Positions 1 through 12,423 of a stretch of 64,000 bases of DNA are shown here, in pieces. A program made the position numbers and the translations under genes. The notes under the pieces are model-generated. The model did not search any database, had not been told where the DNA came from, and saw only the letters and a program-made list of their open reading frames with translations. The stretch is from Panulirus ornatus. Its lineage: Eukaryota > Arthropoda > Malacostraca > Decapoda > Palinuridae. The DNA lies in the NCBI RefSeq assembly GCF_036320965.1, contig NC_092255.1:10999703-11063702 (forward strand). Direction: 5' to 3'. How positions within the stretch are numbered: position 1 is the first letter of the stretch; every line of letters starts with the position of its first letter.

Positions 1-782
1 TGCAAGTGTGGTACCCATTCCAAAAAATCCAGTAAACCAACAACACGCACCTACCTCCACGTTTAAACGCACATACCGATCATTGAGATATATATGGCTT
101 GCAAACAGACTTTCTTTTAATCTTTCAAATTTTCCTTTTTTTGTTAGTTGTCTTAACAAATCTCTTTTTATTCTTCTAAAAAAAAAAAATAATTTTTGTC
201 TTTCACTTCCGTGTTTATTTAGAGTTCCCGAGTTGTTTTTTTTTTCATCTACCAACCACTATTTCAAACAATTCTTATTACAAAAACAATGTTTTAGTTT
301 TCCAAAAGCTCTTTTTTAAGTAATTTCAACAATATTTTCACAAAACTAATTATATTTGTCATCTGAACAGATTTTTTTTCTCTCTAAATAGTTCTTATCT
401 AGTCACCAAACGGATCTTTTTCGTTCTTCTTAATAGCTTTCTTTATCTCTGCAGGATCTTTTTTTTTTATCTCAAAAAAAAATATTTTTACTCTTTCAAT
501 TCCGTGTTTTATTTGAGTTCCCGAGTAGTTTTTTTTGAAGTTTTCAAACAGCAGTTTAGTCATCTTCCAAGCAACTTTTTCAAACAGTTCTTTTTAACCA
601 AACTAATCTGTTTTAGTTTTCCAAAAAGCTCTTTTTTAAGTATTTTCAACAGTATTTTCGTAACACTAATTGTGTTTGTCATCTGAACAGGTTTTTTTTT
701 CACTCTTCTAAATAGTACTTATCTAGTCCACCAACGGATCTTTTTCCGTTCTTCTATAAGATTTCTTCAATCTACCTGGCTG
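1..782 (+). repeat. Partial B half-unit (noisy), cut by window start
   Basis: Begins inside X2 at the TGCAAGTGTGGTACC motif, continues through Y2 and Y3 and ends at the next A head. The window therefore starts inside the array. Confidence 0.85.
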
Positions 783-2979
783 GTGTTTTTGACTCTTCCA
801 ACCTATTTCTTAGTCCTATACTAAAGAAAATTAAAAAAAAGGTCGCTTATATGTCAACGACTCTCTGCAAAAAGATGCTGAACGGGTCTACTCCTAACGA
901 TTATTTATGCAAGCCTTCTAACCCAACACATCTGTCCACAAATTCTTTTTTATATTTAAATAATATTTTTTTTTTAAATTTGTCTTCTAATTTTTTTTTA
1001 AATTTTATTTTATAAATTTAAATAATTTTATATCTTATTCCATCATCACGCAACTACTACACTCCTAAAAGCCATATACTGATCTAATGATATAGTAATG
1101 GTAGTATGCCTGTACAAATGGAAAAAAAAAATGGCCCGAAAAGAGAGGCTATCTACCTACCTAACCTATCACAAATGGAAAATACATTTGCTTAATTTTA
1201 ACTCAACTCTGCAAAAAAAAGGATCTTTTTATGCAGCTTTTTTACGCAAGCCTGTACCCATTTTTTTCCCCCCCCCCCCAAAAGAAATCCAGTAATCCAA
1301 CAACACGCCACTACCTACACTCTTAACGACACATACCGAATCCATTGAGATATATAGGCTTGCAAACAAGACGATTCTTTTAATCTTTCAAATTTTTCTT
1401 GTTTTTATTAGTTTTCTTCACAAATCCTCTTTTAAACTCTTCCAAAAAAAATATTTTTAGTCTTTCAATTCCGGTGTTTATTTAGAGTTCCGAATTGTTT
1501 TTTTTGAGTTTTCCCAACAAGAAGCCATTTTTATTCATCTTAAGCAGATTTTCAAACAGTTCTTTTAACCAAACAAATCTGTTGTTAGTTTTCCACAAAA
1601 GCTCTTTTTAAGAATTTTCCAACAGTAATTATCGTTACACTAATTTGTTTTTCATCCTGAAAAGATTTTTTTTTCACGCTTCTAAATAGTTCTTATCTAT
1701 CTTCGAAACGGATCTTTTCCTTTTTCTTAATAGATTTCTTTATCATTCTGGCAGTTGTGTATCTTCCAACTCTTATTTACTTAGTCTACTAAACAAATTG
1801 AAAAAAAAAAAACGCTTGCTTGTAACATACACTGAAACCACAACGTAATCTGCAAAAAGAGTGGCTTGAACGGTCCTCCTACTATTAATTTATGCAGCTT
1901 GCTGCTCAAACATCTGTCCAGTATTCATCAACACGCAACTACTTACACTCCTAAAAGCATATACTGATCTAATGAGATATGTATGGTAGTAATGCCTGTA
2001 CAAATGGAAAAAGAAATGGGAAAAAGAGGGCTACCTACATAACCTACCTACCTACCTACACTCTTAAATGCACATTCTATCAATTAAGATATTAATGATA
2101 AGTACATATACAAATGGAAAATAAATTTGCTTAATTTTACCTCCGCATCTGCAAAAAAAAGGACTTTTTATGCGGCTTTTTATGCAAGTGTGGTAACCAT
2201 ATCCAAAAACCAGTAAACCAACAACACGCACCTACCTACACTTTTAAACGCACATACCGATCCATTGAGATATATAAGGCTTGGAAACAAGACTTTCTTT
2301 TAATCTTTCAAATTTTCCCTTTTTTTGTTAGTTGTCTTAACAATCTCTTTTTATTCTTCTAATAAAAATATTTTTGTCTTACACTTCCGTGTTTATTAGA
2401 GTTCCCGAGTTGTTTTATTTTCATCTTCCAACCAGTTATTTCCAAACCATTCTTTTAAACAAAACAGATGTTTTAGTTTTTCCCAAAAGCTCGTTTTAAG
2501 TATTTCAACTATATTTTCACAAAACTAATTTATGATTTGTCATCTTAACAGATTTTTTCAGTCTTCTAAATAGTTCTTATCTATCATCCAAACGGATCTT
2601 TTTCGTTCTTATTTAATAGGATTTCTTTAATTTTCCCTGGCAGGTCTTTTTTTATCTTTCAAAAAATATTTTTTAGTCTCCGTCAATTCCGTGTTAATTT
2701 AGAGTTTTCCCGAGTAGTTTTTTTTGAAGTTTTCCAAAACGGCAGCAGTTTAATTTCATCTTCCAAGCAATATCAAACAGTCCTTTTAACAAACAAATCT
2801 TGTTTTAGTTTTCCAAAAAAGCTCTTTTTAAGTAATTTCAACATTTTCGTAACCTAATTGTTTTTGTCATCTGAAACAGATTTTTTTTTTTTCACTCTTT
2901 CTAAATAGTTTCTTATCTAGTCTTTCCAAACGGATCTTTTTCGTTCTACTTAATAGATTTCTTCAATCTTCCCTGGCTG
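783..2979 (+). repeat. A+B unit (noisy) with a unique insertion
   Basis: A half 783-1753, B half 1754-2979. The A half is about 130 bp too long, of which about 92 bp is one AT-rich insertion (946-1037). It also contains a 12-base C run (1268-1279) where clean copies read ACCCATTCCAG. Confidence 0.8.
946..1037. other. About 92 bp AT-only insertion in S1
   Basis: It interrupts the CCAGAATTCCATC motif of an A-half S1. The inserted DNA is almost entirely A and T and contains the 11-mer ATTTAAATAAT twice (954-964 and 1016-1026). The flanks read AATTC on the left and ATTCC on the right, so ATTC could be a 4 bp target duplication. No other copy has it. It lies in the low-accuracy zone, so an assembly artefact is possible. 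Confidence 0.55.
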
Positions 2980-5057
2980 GTGTTTTTGTCTCTTCCAGCA
3001 CTTATTTCTTAGTCTACTAAAGAAAATTGAAAAAAAAAGTCGCTTATTGTAACCGACACTTCTGCAAAAGAGGAGTGGCCTTGAAGAACGGGTCTCTCCT
3101 ACGATTATTATGCAAGCCTGCTAGCCCAAAACATCCTGTCCAGAATTCCCATCAACACGCCAACTACCTACACTCCTAAAAGCAAATACCTTTGAATCTA
3201 ATGATATATGTATGGTAGTATGCCTGTACAAATGGAAAAAAAAAATGCGAAAAGAGAGGCTAACTACCTACCTACCTAGTCTACAAAATGGAAAATAATT
3301 TGCTTAATTGTACCTCAACTCTGCAAAAAATGGACTTTTATGCATGCTTTTACGCAACTGTACTCATTCCAGAAATCCAGTAATCCAACAACACGCACCT
3401 ACTACACTCATAAACGCACCTACCCGAATACCATTGAGATATATATGCTTAGCAAACAGACTTTCTTTATCTTTCAAATTTTCTTGTTTTAATTCAGTTT
3501 TCTAACTAAATCTTTTTTTACTCCTTCAAAAAAAAATATTTTTAGTCTTTCAATTCCGTGTTTTATTTAGATTCCCGAATTGTTTTTTTGAATTTTTCCA
3601 AACACAGTTTATTCATCTTCCAAGCCGGTTTTTCAAAACAGTTCTTTTAACAAACAAAATCTGTTTTTTAGTTTTCCAAAAAAGCTCTTTTAAGTATTTT
3701 CAACAGTATTTTCCGTTACACTAAGTTGTTTTTTACCATCTGAAAAGATTTTTTTTTTTTCACTCTTCTAAATAGTTCTTATCTTAGTCTTCCAACAGAT
3801 CTTTTTCGTTTTTCTTAATAGATTTTTTAATTCTTTCCTGGTTAGGTGTTTTGTATCTTCCAACACTTTATTTCTTAGTCCTCTACTAAACAAATTGAAA
3901 AAAAAATCGCTTTATTGTAACATACACTCTGCAAAAAGAGTGACTTGAAACGGGTCTCTCCTACGATAAATTTATGCATGTGTCCTGCCCAAACATCTGT
4001 CCCAGTATTCCATCAACACGCAACTACCTACACTCCTAAAACAATAAACTGATCTAATGAGATATGTTATGGTAGTAAAGCCTGTAACAAATGAAAAAAG
4101 AAATGGAAAATGAGGGGCTACCTACATACCTACCTACCTACCTACACTCTTAAAAGCACATTCTGATCAATTAAGATAATGTATGATTAAGGTACCAGAT
4201 ACAAATGGACAATAATTTGCTTAATTTAACCTCCGCTTCTGCAAAAAAAAGGACTTTTTTATGCTGCTTTTTAGCAAGTGGTGGTACCCATCCAGAAATC
4301 CAGTAATCCAACAACACGCACCACTACCTACACTTTTAAACGCACATACCGATCCATTGAGATATGCAAACAGAACTTTCTTTTAATCTTTCAAATTTTT
4401 TCTTTTTTTTTGTTATTTTTCTTAACAAAATCTCTTTTATTCTTCCTAAAAAAAAAATATTTTTTGCTTTCACTCCGTGTTTAGTTTAGAGTTCCCGAGG
4501 TTGTTTTTTTTCATCTTCCAACCAGTATTTCAAACAATTCTTTTAACAAACAGATGTTTTTAGTTTTTCCAAAGCTCTTTTAAGTATTTTCAACAATATT
4601 TTCCACAACACTAATTTATATTTGTCACTGAACAGATTTTTTTTTCACTTCTAAATAGTTTTCTTAGCTAGTCATTCCAAACGGATCTTTTTCGTTCTCT
4701 TAATAGATTTTCTTAAAATTCTCCTGGCAGGTCTTTTTTCATCTTCAAAAAAAAATTATTTTTAGTCTTTCAATTCCGTGTTTATTTAGATTGTCCCGAT
4801 AGTTTTTTTTTGAAGTTTTTCAAACAGCAGTTTATTCAACTTCCAAGCCAATTTTCAAACAGTTCTTTAACCAAACAAATCTGTTTTAGTTTCCAAAAAG
4901 CTCTTTTTAAGAATTTTCAACATATTTTTCGTAACCACTAATTTGTTTTGGTCCCATCTAACCGGTTTTTTTTCACTCTTTGTAAAATATTCTTATCTAG
5001 TCTCCAAACTGATCTTTTTCGTCTTCTTAATAGATTTCTTCCAATTCTTCCTGGCTG
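2980..5057 (+). repeat. A+B unit (noisy)
   Basis: A half 2980-3845, B half 3846-5057. The B half has a shortened GAGATAT-GCAAACAG junction (near 4360-4373) lacking about 9 bp found in clean copies. Three other noisy B halves share this, so it is a real variant. Confidence 0.8.
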
Positions 5058-7100
5058 GTGTTTTGTCTCTTCCAGCACTTATTTCTAGTCTACTAAAGAA
5101 ATTGAAACAAAGTCCGCCTTATTGGTAACCGAACACTCTGCAAAAAGAGTGGACTTGAACGGGTCCATCTACGATTATTATCAAGCCTTTATACCCAAAC
5201 ATCTGTTCCAGAATTCCATCAACACGGCAACTACCTACACTCCTAAAAGCATATACTGAATCTAATGATATATGTTATGGTAGTATGCCTGGTACAAATG
5301 GAAAAAAAAAAGGCGAAAAGAGAGGCATCTACCACCTACCTACTACAAATGGAAAAAAATTTGCTTAATTTACCTCAACTCTGCAAAAAAAGACTTTTTA
5401 TGCAGGTTTTGTTTACGCAGCCTGGGTACACAATTCCAGAAATCCAGTAATCCAACACCACCTACCTACACTATGAACTCTTTAAACGCCCATACCGATC
5501 CATTGAGATATATAGGTGGCTTCAAACAGACTTCTTTAAATCTTTCAAATTTTTCGTGTTTTTATTAGTTTTCTTAACAAATCTCCTTTTTACTCTTCAA
5601 AAAAAATATTTTTAGTCTTTCAATTCCGTGTTTATGTAGAGTTCCCCCCCCCGATTGTTTTTTTTGAAGTTTTCCAAACAGCAGTTTATTCATCTCCAAG
5701 CAGTTTTTCAAACAGTTCTTTAACCAACAAATCTGTTTAGTTTGTCCAAAACGCTCTTTTAGTATTTTCAACAGTAATTATCGTTACACTAATTTGTTTT
5801 TTTTTTTTCATCTGAAAAGATTTTTTTTCACTCTCTAAATAGTTCTTTCTAGTCTTCAATCGGATCTTTTTCGTTTTTTCTTAATTAGATTTCTTTAATC
5901 TTCTGGCAGTGTTTTTGTATCTTCCAACACTATTCCTAGTCTAACTAAACTAATTGAAAAAAAAATCGCTTAATGAAACTACACTCCTGCAAAAAGAGTG
6001 ACTTGAACGGTCCTCTCCTACATAATTTATGCTGCTTGCTGCCAAACATCTGTTCCAGTATTCCAGCAAACACGCAACTAACTTACACTCAAAAAAAAAG
6101 CATATACGATCTAATGAGATATGTATGGTATATGCCCTGTACAATTGGAAAAAGAAATGGGAAAAAAAACAAGAGGCTACTACATACCTACCTACCTACC
6201 TACACTCTTAAAAAGAAGTACATTCTGATCAATTAAGGATAATGTATGAATTAGGTACATATACAAATGGAAAATAAATTTGCTTAATTTTACCTCCGCT
6301 CTCAAAAAAAGGAACATTTTTATGCGGCTTTTTTATGCAAGTATAAGTGTGGTACCCTTTCCAGAAATCCAGTAATCCAACAACACGCACTACCTACACT
6401 TTTAAACGCACATACCGACCATTGAGATATATTTGCTTAGCTTCAACAAACTCTTTAAATCTTTCAATTTTCCTTTTTTTTAGTTTGTCTTTAACAAATC
6501 TCTTTTATTCTTCTTAAAAAAATATTATTGTCTTCACTTCCGTGTTATTAGAGTTCCCGAGTTTTTTTTTTTCACTTCCAACCATTTATTTTCAACAATT
6601 CTTTTTAACAAAACAGAGTTTAGTTTTTCCCAAAGCCTTTTAAGATTTTCAACAATATTTTCACAAAACTAATTTATATGTGTCATCTAACAGATTTTTT
6701 TTTTCACTTCTAAATAGTTCTTATCTAGTCATCCAAACGAACTTTTTCGTTCTTTTTAATAGATTTCTTTAAATCTTCTGGCAGGTCTTTATTTATCTTC
6801 CAAAAAAAATAATTTTAGTCCTTCAATCGTGTTTTATTAAGTTCCCGATTAGTTTTTTTTGAAGTTTTCCAAACAGCATTACCATCTTCCAAGCAATGGG
6901 CCTAAAACAGTTTCTTTGAACCAAACAAATCTGTTTTAGTTTCCAAAAGCTCTTTTTAGTATTTTTCAACAGTATTTCGTAACACTAATTTGTTTTTGTC
7001 ATCTGAACAGTTTTTTTTTTCACTCTGTAAATATTCTCTTATCTAGTCTCCAAACGGATCTTTTTCGTCTTCTATAGAGTTTCCGCAATCTTCCTGGCTG
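5058..7100 (+). repeat. A+B unit (noisy)
   Basis: A half 5058-5908, B half 5909-7100. The A half has a 9-base C run (5644-5652) where CCC is expected. The B half shares TATATGTGTC (near 6675) with the B halves starting at 7965 and 24676. Confidence 0.8.
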
Positions 7101-9173
7101 GTGTTTTGTCTCTTCCAGCATTATTTCTTAGTCTACTATAAAATTGAAAATAAGTTAAGCGCTATTGTAACCGACACTCTGTCAAAAAGAGTGGCTTAAC
7201 GGGTCTCGTCCTACGAATTATTTATGCAAGCCTTCCTACCAAACATCTGTCCAAATTCCATCAACAAGACGCAACTACCTACACTCCTAAAAAGCATATA
7301 CTGATCTGATGAATATATGTATGGTAGTTATCCTGTACAAATGGAAAAAAAAAATGGCGAAAAGAGAGCTAATCTACCTACCTACCTATCTACAAATGGA
7401 AATAAAATTCTTGCTTAATTTTACCTCCACTCTGAAAAAAAGGAACTTTTTTATGCAGGTTTTGTACGCAAGCTGGTAACCTCATTCCAGAAATCCCAGT
7501 CATCCAACAACTAGCACCTACCACACTCCATAAACGCACATACGCTCCATTGAGATATATATGGCCTATGCAAAACAGACTTTCTTTTAATCTTTCAAAT
7601 TTTTTCTTGTTTTATTAGTTTTTCTAACAAATCTCTGTTGTGGTGTTGGCTGGTCCAAAAAAAAATTTTTAGCTTTCTATTCCAGTGTTTATGTAAGTTC
7701 CCGAATTGTTTTTTGAGTTTGTCCAACAGCCAGTTTATTCATCCTTCCAAGCAATTTTTCAAACAGTTCTTTTAAACCAAACAAATCTTTTAGTTTTCCA
7801 TCAAAAAGCTCTTTTTAAGTAATTTTCAATAAAAACATTTATCGTTACACTAAATGTTTTTTTCATCTGAAAAGAATTTTTTTCACTCTCTAAATAGTTC
7901 TTATCTATCTTGCGAAACGGATCTTTTCGTTTTTCTTAATAGATTTCTTTAATCCTTCCTGGCAGTGTTTTGTATCTTCCACACTTTTCTTAGTCCTACT
8001 AAACAAATTGAAAAAAAAATCGCTATTGTAAAACATTACACTCTGCAAACGAGTGACTTGAACGGGTCTCTTCCTACGATAATTTATGCATGCGTGCTGC
8101 CCATACATCTGTCCCAGTATTCCATCAACACGCAACTACTTACACTCATAAAAGCATATACTGATCTAATGAGATATGTATGGTAGTAGCCTGTACAAAT
8201 GGAAAAAAAGAAATGGGAGGAAAAAGAGGGGCTACCTACATACCTACTACTACCTACACTCTTAAAAAGCACATTCTTGATCAATTAAGATATGTATGAT
8301 TAGGTACATATACAAAATGGAAATAAAATTTGGCGTAATTTACCTCTGCTCTGCAAAAAAAGGACTTTTTATGGCGGGCTTTTTTATGCAAGTGTGGTAC
8401 CCATTTCAGAAATCCAGTAATCCATCAACACCACCTTACCTACACTTTTAAACGCACATACCGATCCATTGAGATCATATATGGCTTGCAAACAGACTTT
8501 CTTTTATTCTTTCAAATTTTCCTTTTTTTTATTTAGTTGTCCTTAACAAATCTTTTTTATTCTTCTAAAAAAAATTTTTTTGTCTTTCACTTCCGTGTTT
8601 TATTTGAGTTCCGAGTTGTTTTTTTTTCATTTCCAAACCAGTATTTCAAACAATTCTTTTAACAAAACTGATGTTTTAGTTTTTCCAAAGCTCTTTTTTT
8701 TTAGTATTTTCAACAATTTTTTCACAAAACTAATTTATATGTGTCTTCTGAACAGATTTTTTTTTCACTCTAATTAGGTTCTTATCTAGTCATCCAAACG
8801 GATCTTTTTCGTCTTTTTAATAGATTTTCTTAATTTCCTGACAGGTCTTTTTTTATCTTCCAAAAAAAATATATTTTTTAGTCCTTCAATTCCGTTTTAT
8901 TTAGAGTTCCCGGTAGTTTTTTTTGAAGTTTTCCAAACCGCAGGGTTTACTCATTTCCAAAGCAATTTTCAAACAGTTCTTATTAACCAAAACAAATCTG
9001 TTTTAGTTTTCCAAAAAGCTCTTTTAAGTTATTTTCATCTATTTTCGTACATATTTGTTTTTGTCATGTCTGAACAGATTTTTTTTTTCACTCTTGTAAA
9101 ATAGTTCTTATCTTGTCTTACAACGGATTCTTTTTCGTTCTTCTTGAATAGATTTTCTTCATCTTCCTGGATG
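7101..9173 (+). repeat. A+B unit (noisy)
   Basis: A half 7101-7964, B half 7965-9173. A GT-rich stretch (about 7637-7656) replaces the expected CTTTTTACTCTTC. The B half shares TATATGTGTC, a TTTACTCAT variant and a 2 bp loss before TATTTTCG with the clean B half at 24676. Confidence 0.8.
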
Positions 9174-12100
9174 GTGTTTTGTCTCTTCCAACACTTATTT
9201 CTTTGTACTACTAGAAATTGAAAAAAAAGTGCTTATTGTAACCGACACTCTGCCAAAAAGAGTGGCTTGAATTAAATCTCGGGTCTCTCCTACGATTATT
9301 TTTGCAAGCCTGCTACCCAAAACAATCTGTCCAGAAATCCTATCAACACGCCAACTACCTACACTCCTAAAAGCATATACTGATCTAATGTTATTGTATG
9401 GTAGTTCATGAACAATATGGAAAAAAAAAATGGCGAAATGAGAGGCTTTCTACCTACCTACCTATCTACAAATGGAAAATAAATTTGCCATTATTTTACC
9501 TAAAACTCTGAAAAAAAAAGGACTTTTTATGCAGGCTTTTTTACGAAGCCTGAGGTACCCATTCCTGAATCCAGTAATTCCACAACACGCCACCTACCTA
9601 CATCTTAAACGCACTACCGATCCATTGAGATAATATGGCTGAAAACTGACTTTTTTTAATCTTTCAAATTTTTTCTTGGTTTTTTATTAGTTTTCTTAAC
9701 AATCTCTTTTTTATCTTCAAAAAAAAATATTTTTAGTCTTTCAATTCCGTGTTTATTTTTGAGTTTCCGGATTTGTTTTTTTTTGAAGTTTCCAACAGCA
9801 GTTTATTCATCTTCCAACACAGGTTTTTCAAACAGTCTTATAACTCAAACAAATCTGTTTTAGTTTTCAAAAAGCTCTTTTTAAGTATTGTCAACAGTAT
9901 TTTCGTTACACTAATTTGTTTTTATTCATCTGAAAAGATTTTTTTTTCACTCTTCTACATAATAGTTCTTATCTAGTCTTCAAACGGATCTTTTTCGATT
10001 TTCTTAATAATTTCTTTAATCTTCCTGGCAGGTGTTTTGTATTTCCAACACTTATTTCTTAGTCTACTAAACAAATGAAAAAAAAATCGCTTATTGTAAC
10101 ATACACTCTGCAAAAAGAGTGGACTTGAACGGGTCTCTCTACGATAATTTATGCATGCCGTGCTACCCAAAATCTGTCCAGTATTCATCACACACGCAAC
10201 TACCTAACTCTAAAAGCATATACTGATCTAATGAGATTTGTATGTAGATATGTGCCTGGACAAATGGAAAAAAAAAAAGGGAAAAAGAGTTGCTACCTAC
10301 CTACCTACATACCTACAAACCTACCTACACAACCTAAAAGCACATTCTGATCAAGTAAGATACGTATGATTAGGTACATATACAAATGGAAAATAAATTT
10401 GCTTAATTTTACCTCCGCTCTGCAAAAACGGACTTTTTTATGCGGGCTTTTTTAATGCAAGTGTGGTACCCATTCCAGAAAATCCTAGTAATCCAACAAA
10501 CGCACCTACCGACACTTTTAAACGACAATACGATCCATTGAGATATGGAAACAGACTTTCTTTTAATCTTTCAATTCTCTTTTTTTTGTTAGATTTCTTA
10601 ACAAATCTCTTTTTATTCTTCTAAAAAAAAATATTTTTTGTCTTTCACTTCCGTGTTTATTTCGAGTTCCCGAGTTGTTTTTTTTCATCTTCCAACGCGT
10701 ATTCAAAACAATTCTTTTAACAAAACTGATGTTTTAGTTTTCCAAAAGTCTTTTTAAATATTTTCAACAATAGTTTTTTAAACACTAATTTATATTTGTC
10801 ATTGAACAGATTTTTTTTTTCTCTTCTAATAGTTTCTTATATAGTCATTCCAAAAACCGGTATCTTTTATCGTTTCTTCTTAATAGATTTCTATTTATCT
10901 TCCTGGCAGGTCTTTTTTTATCTTCAAAAAAAAATATTTTTAGTCTTTTCAATTCCGTGTTTATTTAGACGTTCCCGACGTAGTTTTCTTAGAAGTTTTT
11001 CAAATACAGCAGTTTTTCATCTTCCAAGCATTTTCAAACAGGTCTTTTAACCAAACAAATCTGTTTTAGTTTTCCAAAAGCTTCTTTAAGTATTTTCAAC
11101 AGTATTTCGGTAACATAATTTGTTTTTGTCATTCTGAAACAGGTTTTTTTTTTAATCTTTCTAAATAGTTCTTATTGTTTCCAAAAAGGATCTTTTTCGT
11201 TCTTCTTAATAGATTCTTCAATCTCCTGGTGGTGTTTTGTCTCTTCCAACACTTATTTCTTAGTCTTACTAAAGAATATTGAAAAAAAAGTCGTTATTTT
11301 GTAAATACACTCTGCAAAAAGAGTGACTGAAGGGTTTCTCTCTACGATTAATTTTGCATACGTGCTGCCCAAACATCTGTCCAGTATTCCATCAACACTC
11401 AACTATTACACTCTAAAAGCATTATATCTGTTATATGAGATTATGTATGGTAGTATGCCTGTACAAATGGAAAAAGAAATGGAAAAAGAGGGGCTTACCT
11501 TACATACCTACCTACTCTACACTCTTAAAAGCACTTCTGATCAATTAAGATATGTATGATTAGGTACATATACAAATGGAAAATAATTTTGCTTAATTTT
11601 ACCTCCGCTCTGCAAAAAAAAGGACTTTTTATGAGGCTTTTTTATGCAAGTGTGGTACCCATTCCAGAGAAACAGTAATCCAACAACACGCACCTACTAC
11701 ACTTTTAAACGCACATACCGATCCATTGAGATATATATGGCTTGCAAACAGACTTTCTTTTAATCTTTCAAATTTTCCTTTTTTTTGTTAGTTGTCCTTA
11801 AACAAATCTCTTTTTATTCTTCCTAAAAAAATATTTTTTTTGTCTTTCACTTCCGTTGTTTAGTTAGAGTTCCCGAAGTTGTTTTTTTTCATCGTCCAAC
11901 GTTTTCAAACATTCTTTTTAACAAAACAGATGGTTTAGTTTTCCAAAAAGCTCTTTTTAAGTATTTTCAACAATTTTCACAAAACTAATATATATTTGTT
12001 CATCTGAACAGATTTTTTTTTTTTCACTTCTAAATAGTTTTATCTAGTCATCCAAACGGAATTCTTTTTCGTTCTTTTTAATAGATTTCTTTATCTTCCT

Positions 12101-12423
12101 GGCAGGTCTTTTTTTATCTTCCAAAAAAATATTTTTAGTCTTTCAATTCGTTGTTTTTTAGAGTTCCCGAGTAGTTTTTTTTGAAGTTTTCCAAACAGCT
12201 GTTTATTCATCTTCCAAGCAATTTTCAAACAGTTCTTTTAACCAAACAAATCTGTATAGTTTTCCAAAAGTCTTTTTAAGTATTATCACTATTTTCGTAA
12301 CCACTAATTAGTTTTTGTCATCTGAACAGATTTTTTTTTCACTCTTCTAAATCGTTCTTATCTAGTCTTCCATAACGGATCTTTTTCGTTCTTCTTATTA
12401 GGATTTCTTCAATTTCCTGGCTG
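9174..12423 (+). repeat. A-B-B' super-unit, first copy (noisy)
   Basis: A half 9174-10031, B half 10032-11231, then an extra B' half 11232-12423 whose head is A-type (AAGTCG) and whose body is B-type (ATACACTCTG, TGCATACGTGCTG, ACACTCAACT). It is the first of two adjacent A-B-B' blocks about 3.25 kb long that share variants. Confidence 0.8.

Noticed and set aside
7905..8135. Minus-strand open frames of 60-87 codons
   Set aside because: They are reverse-strand translations of the same repeat, occur only in noisy copies and are not kept in clean ones.
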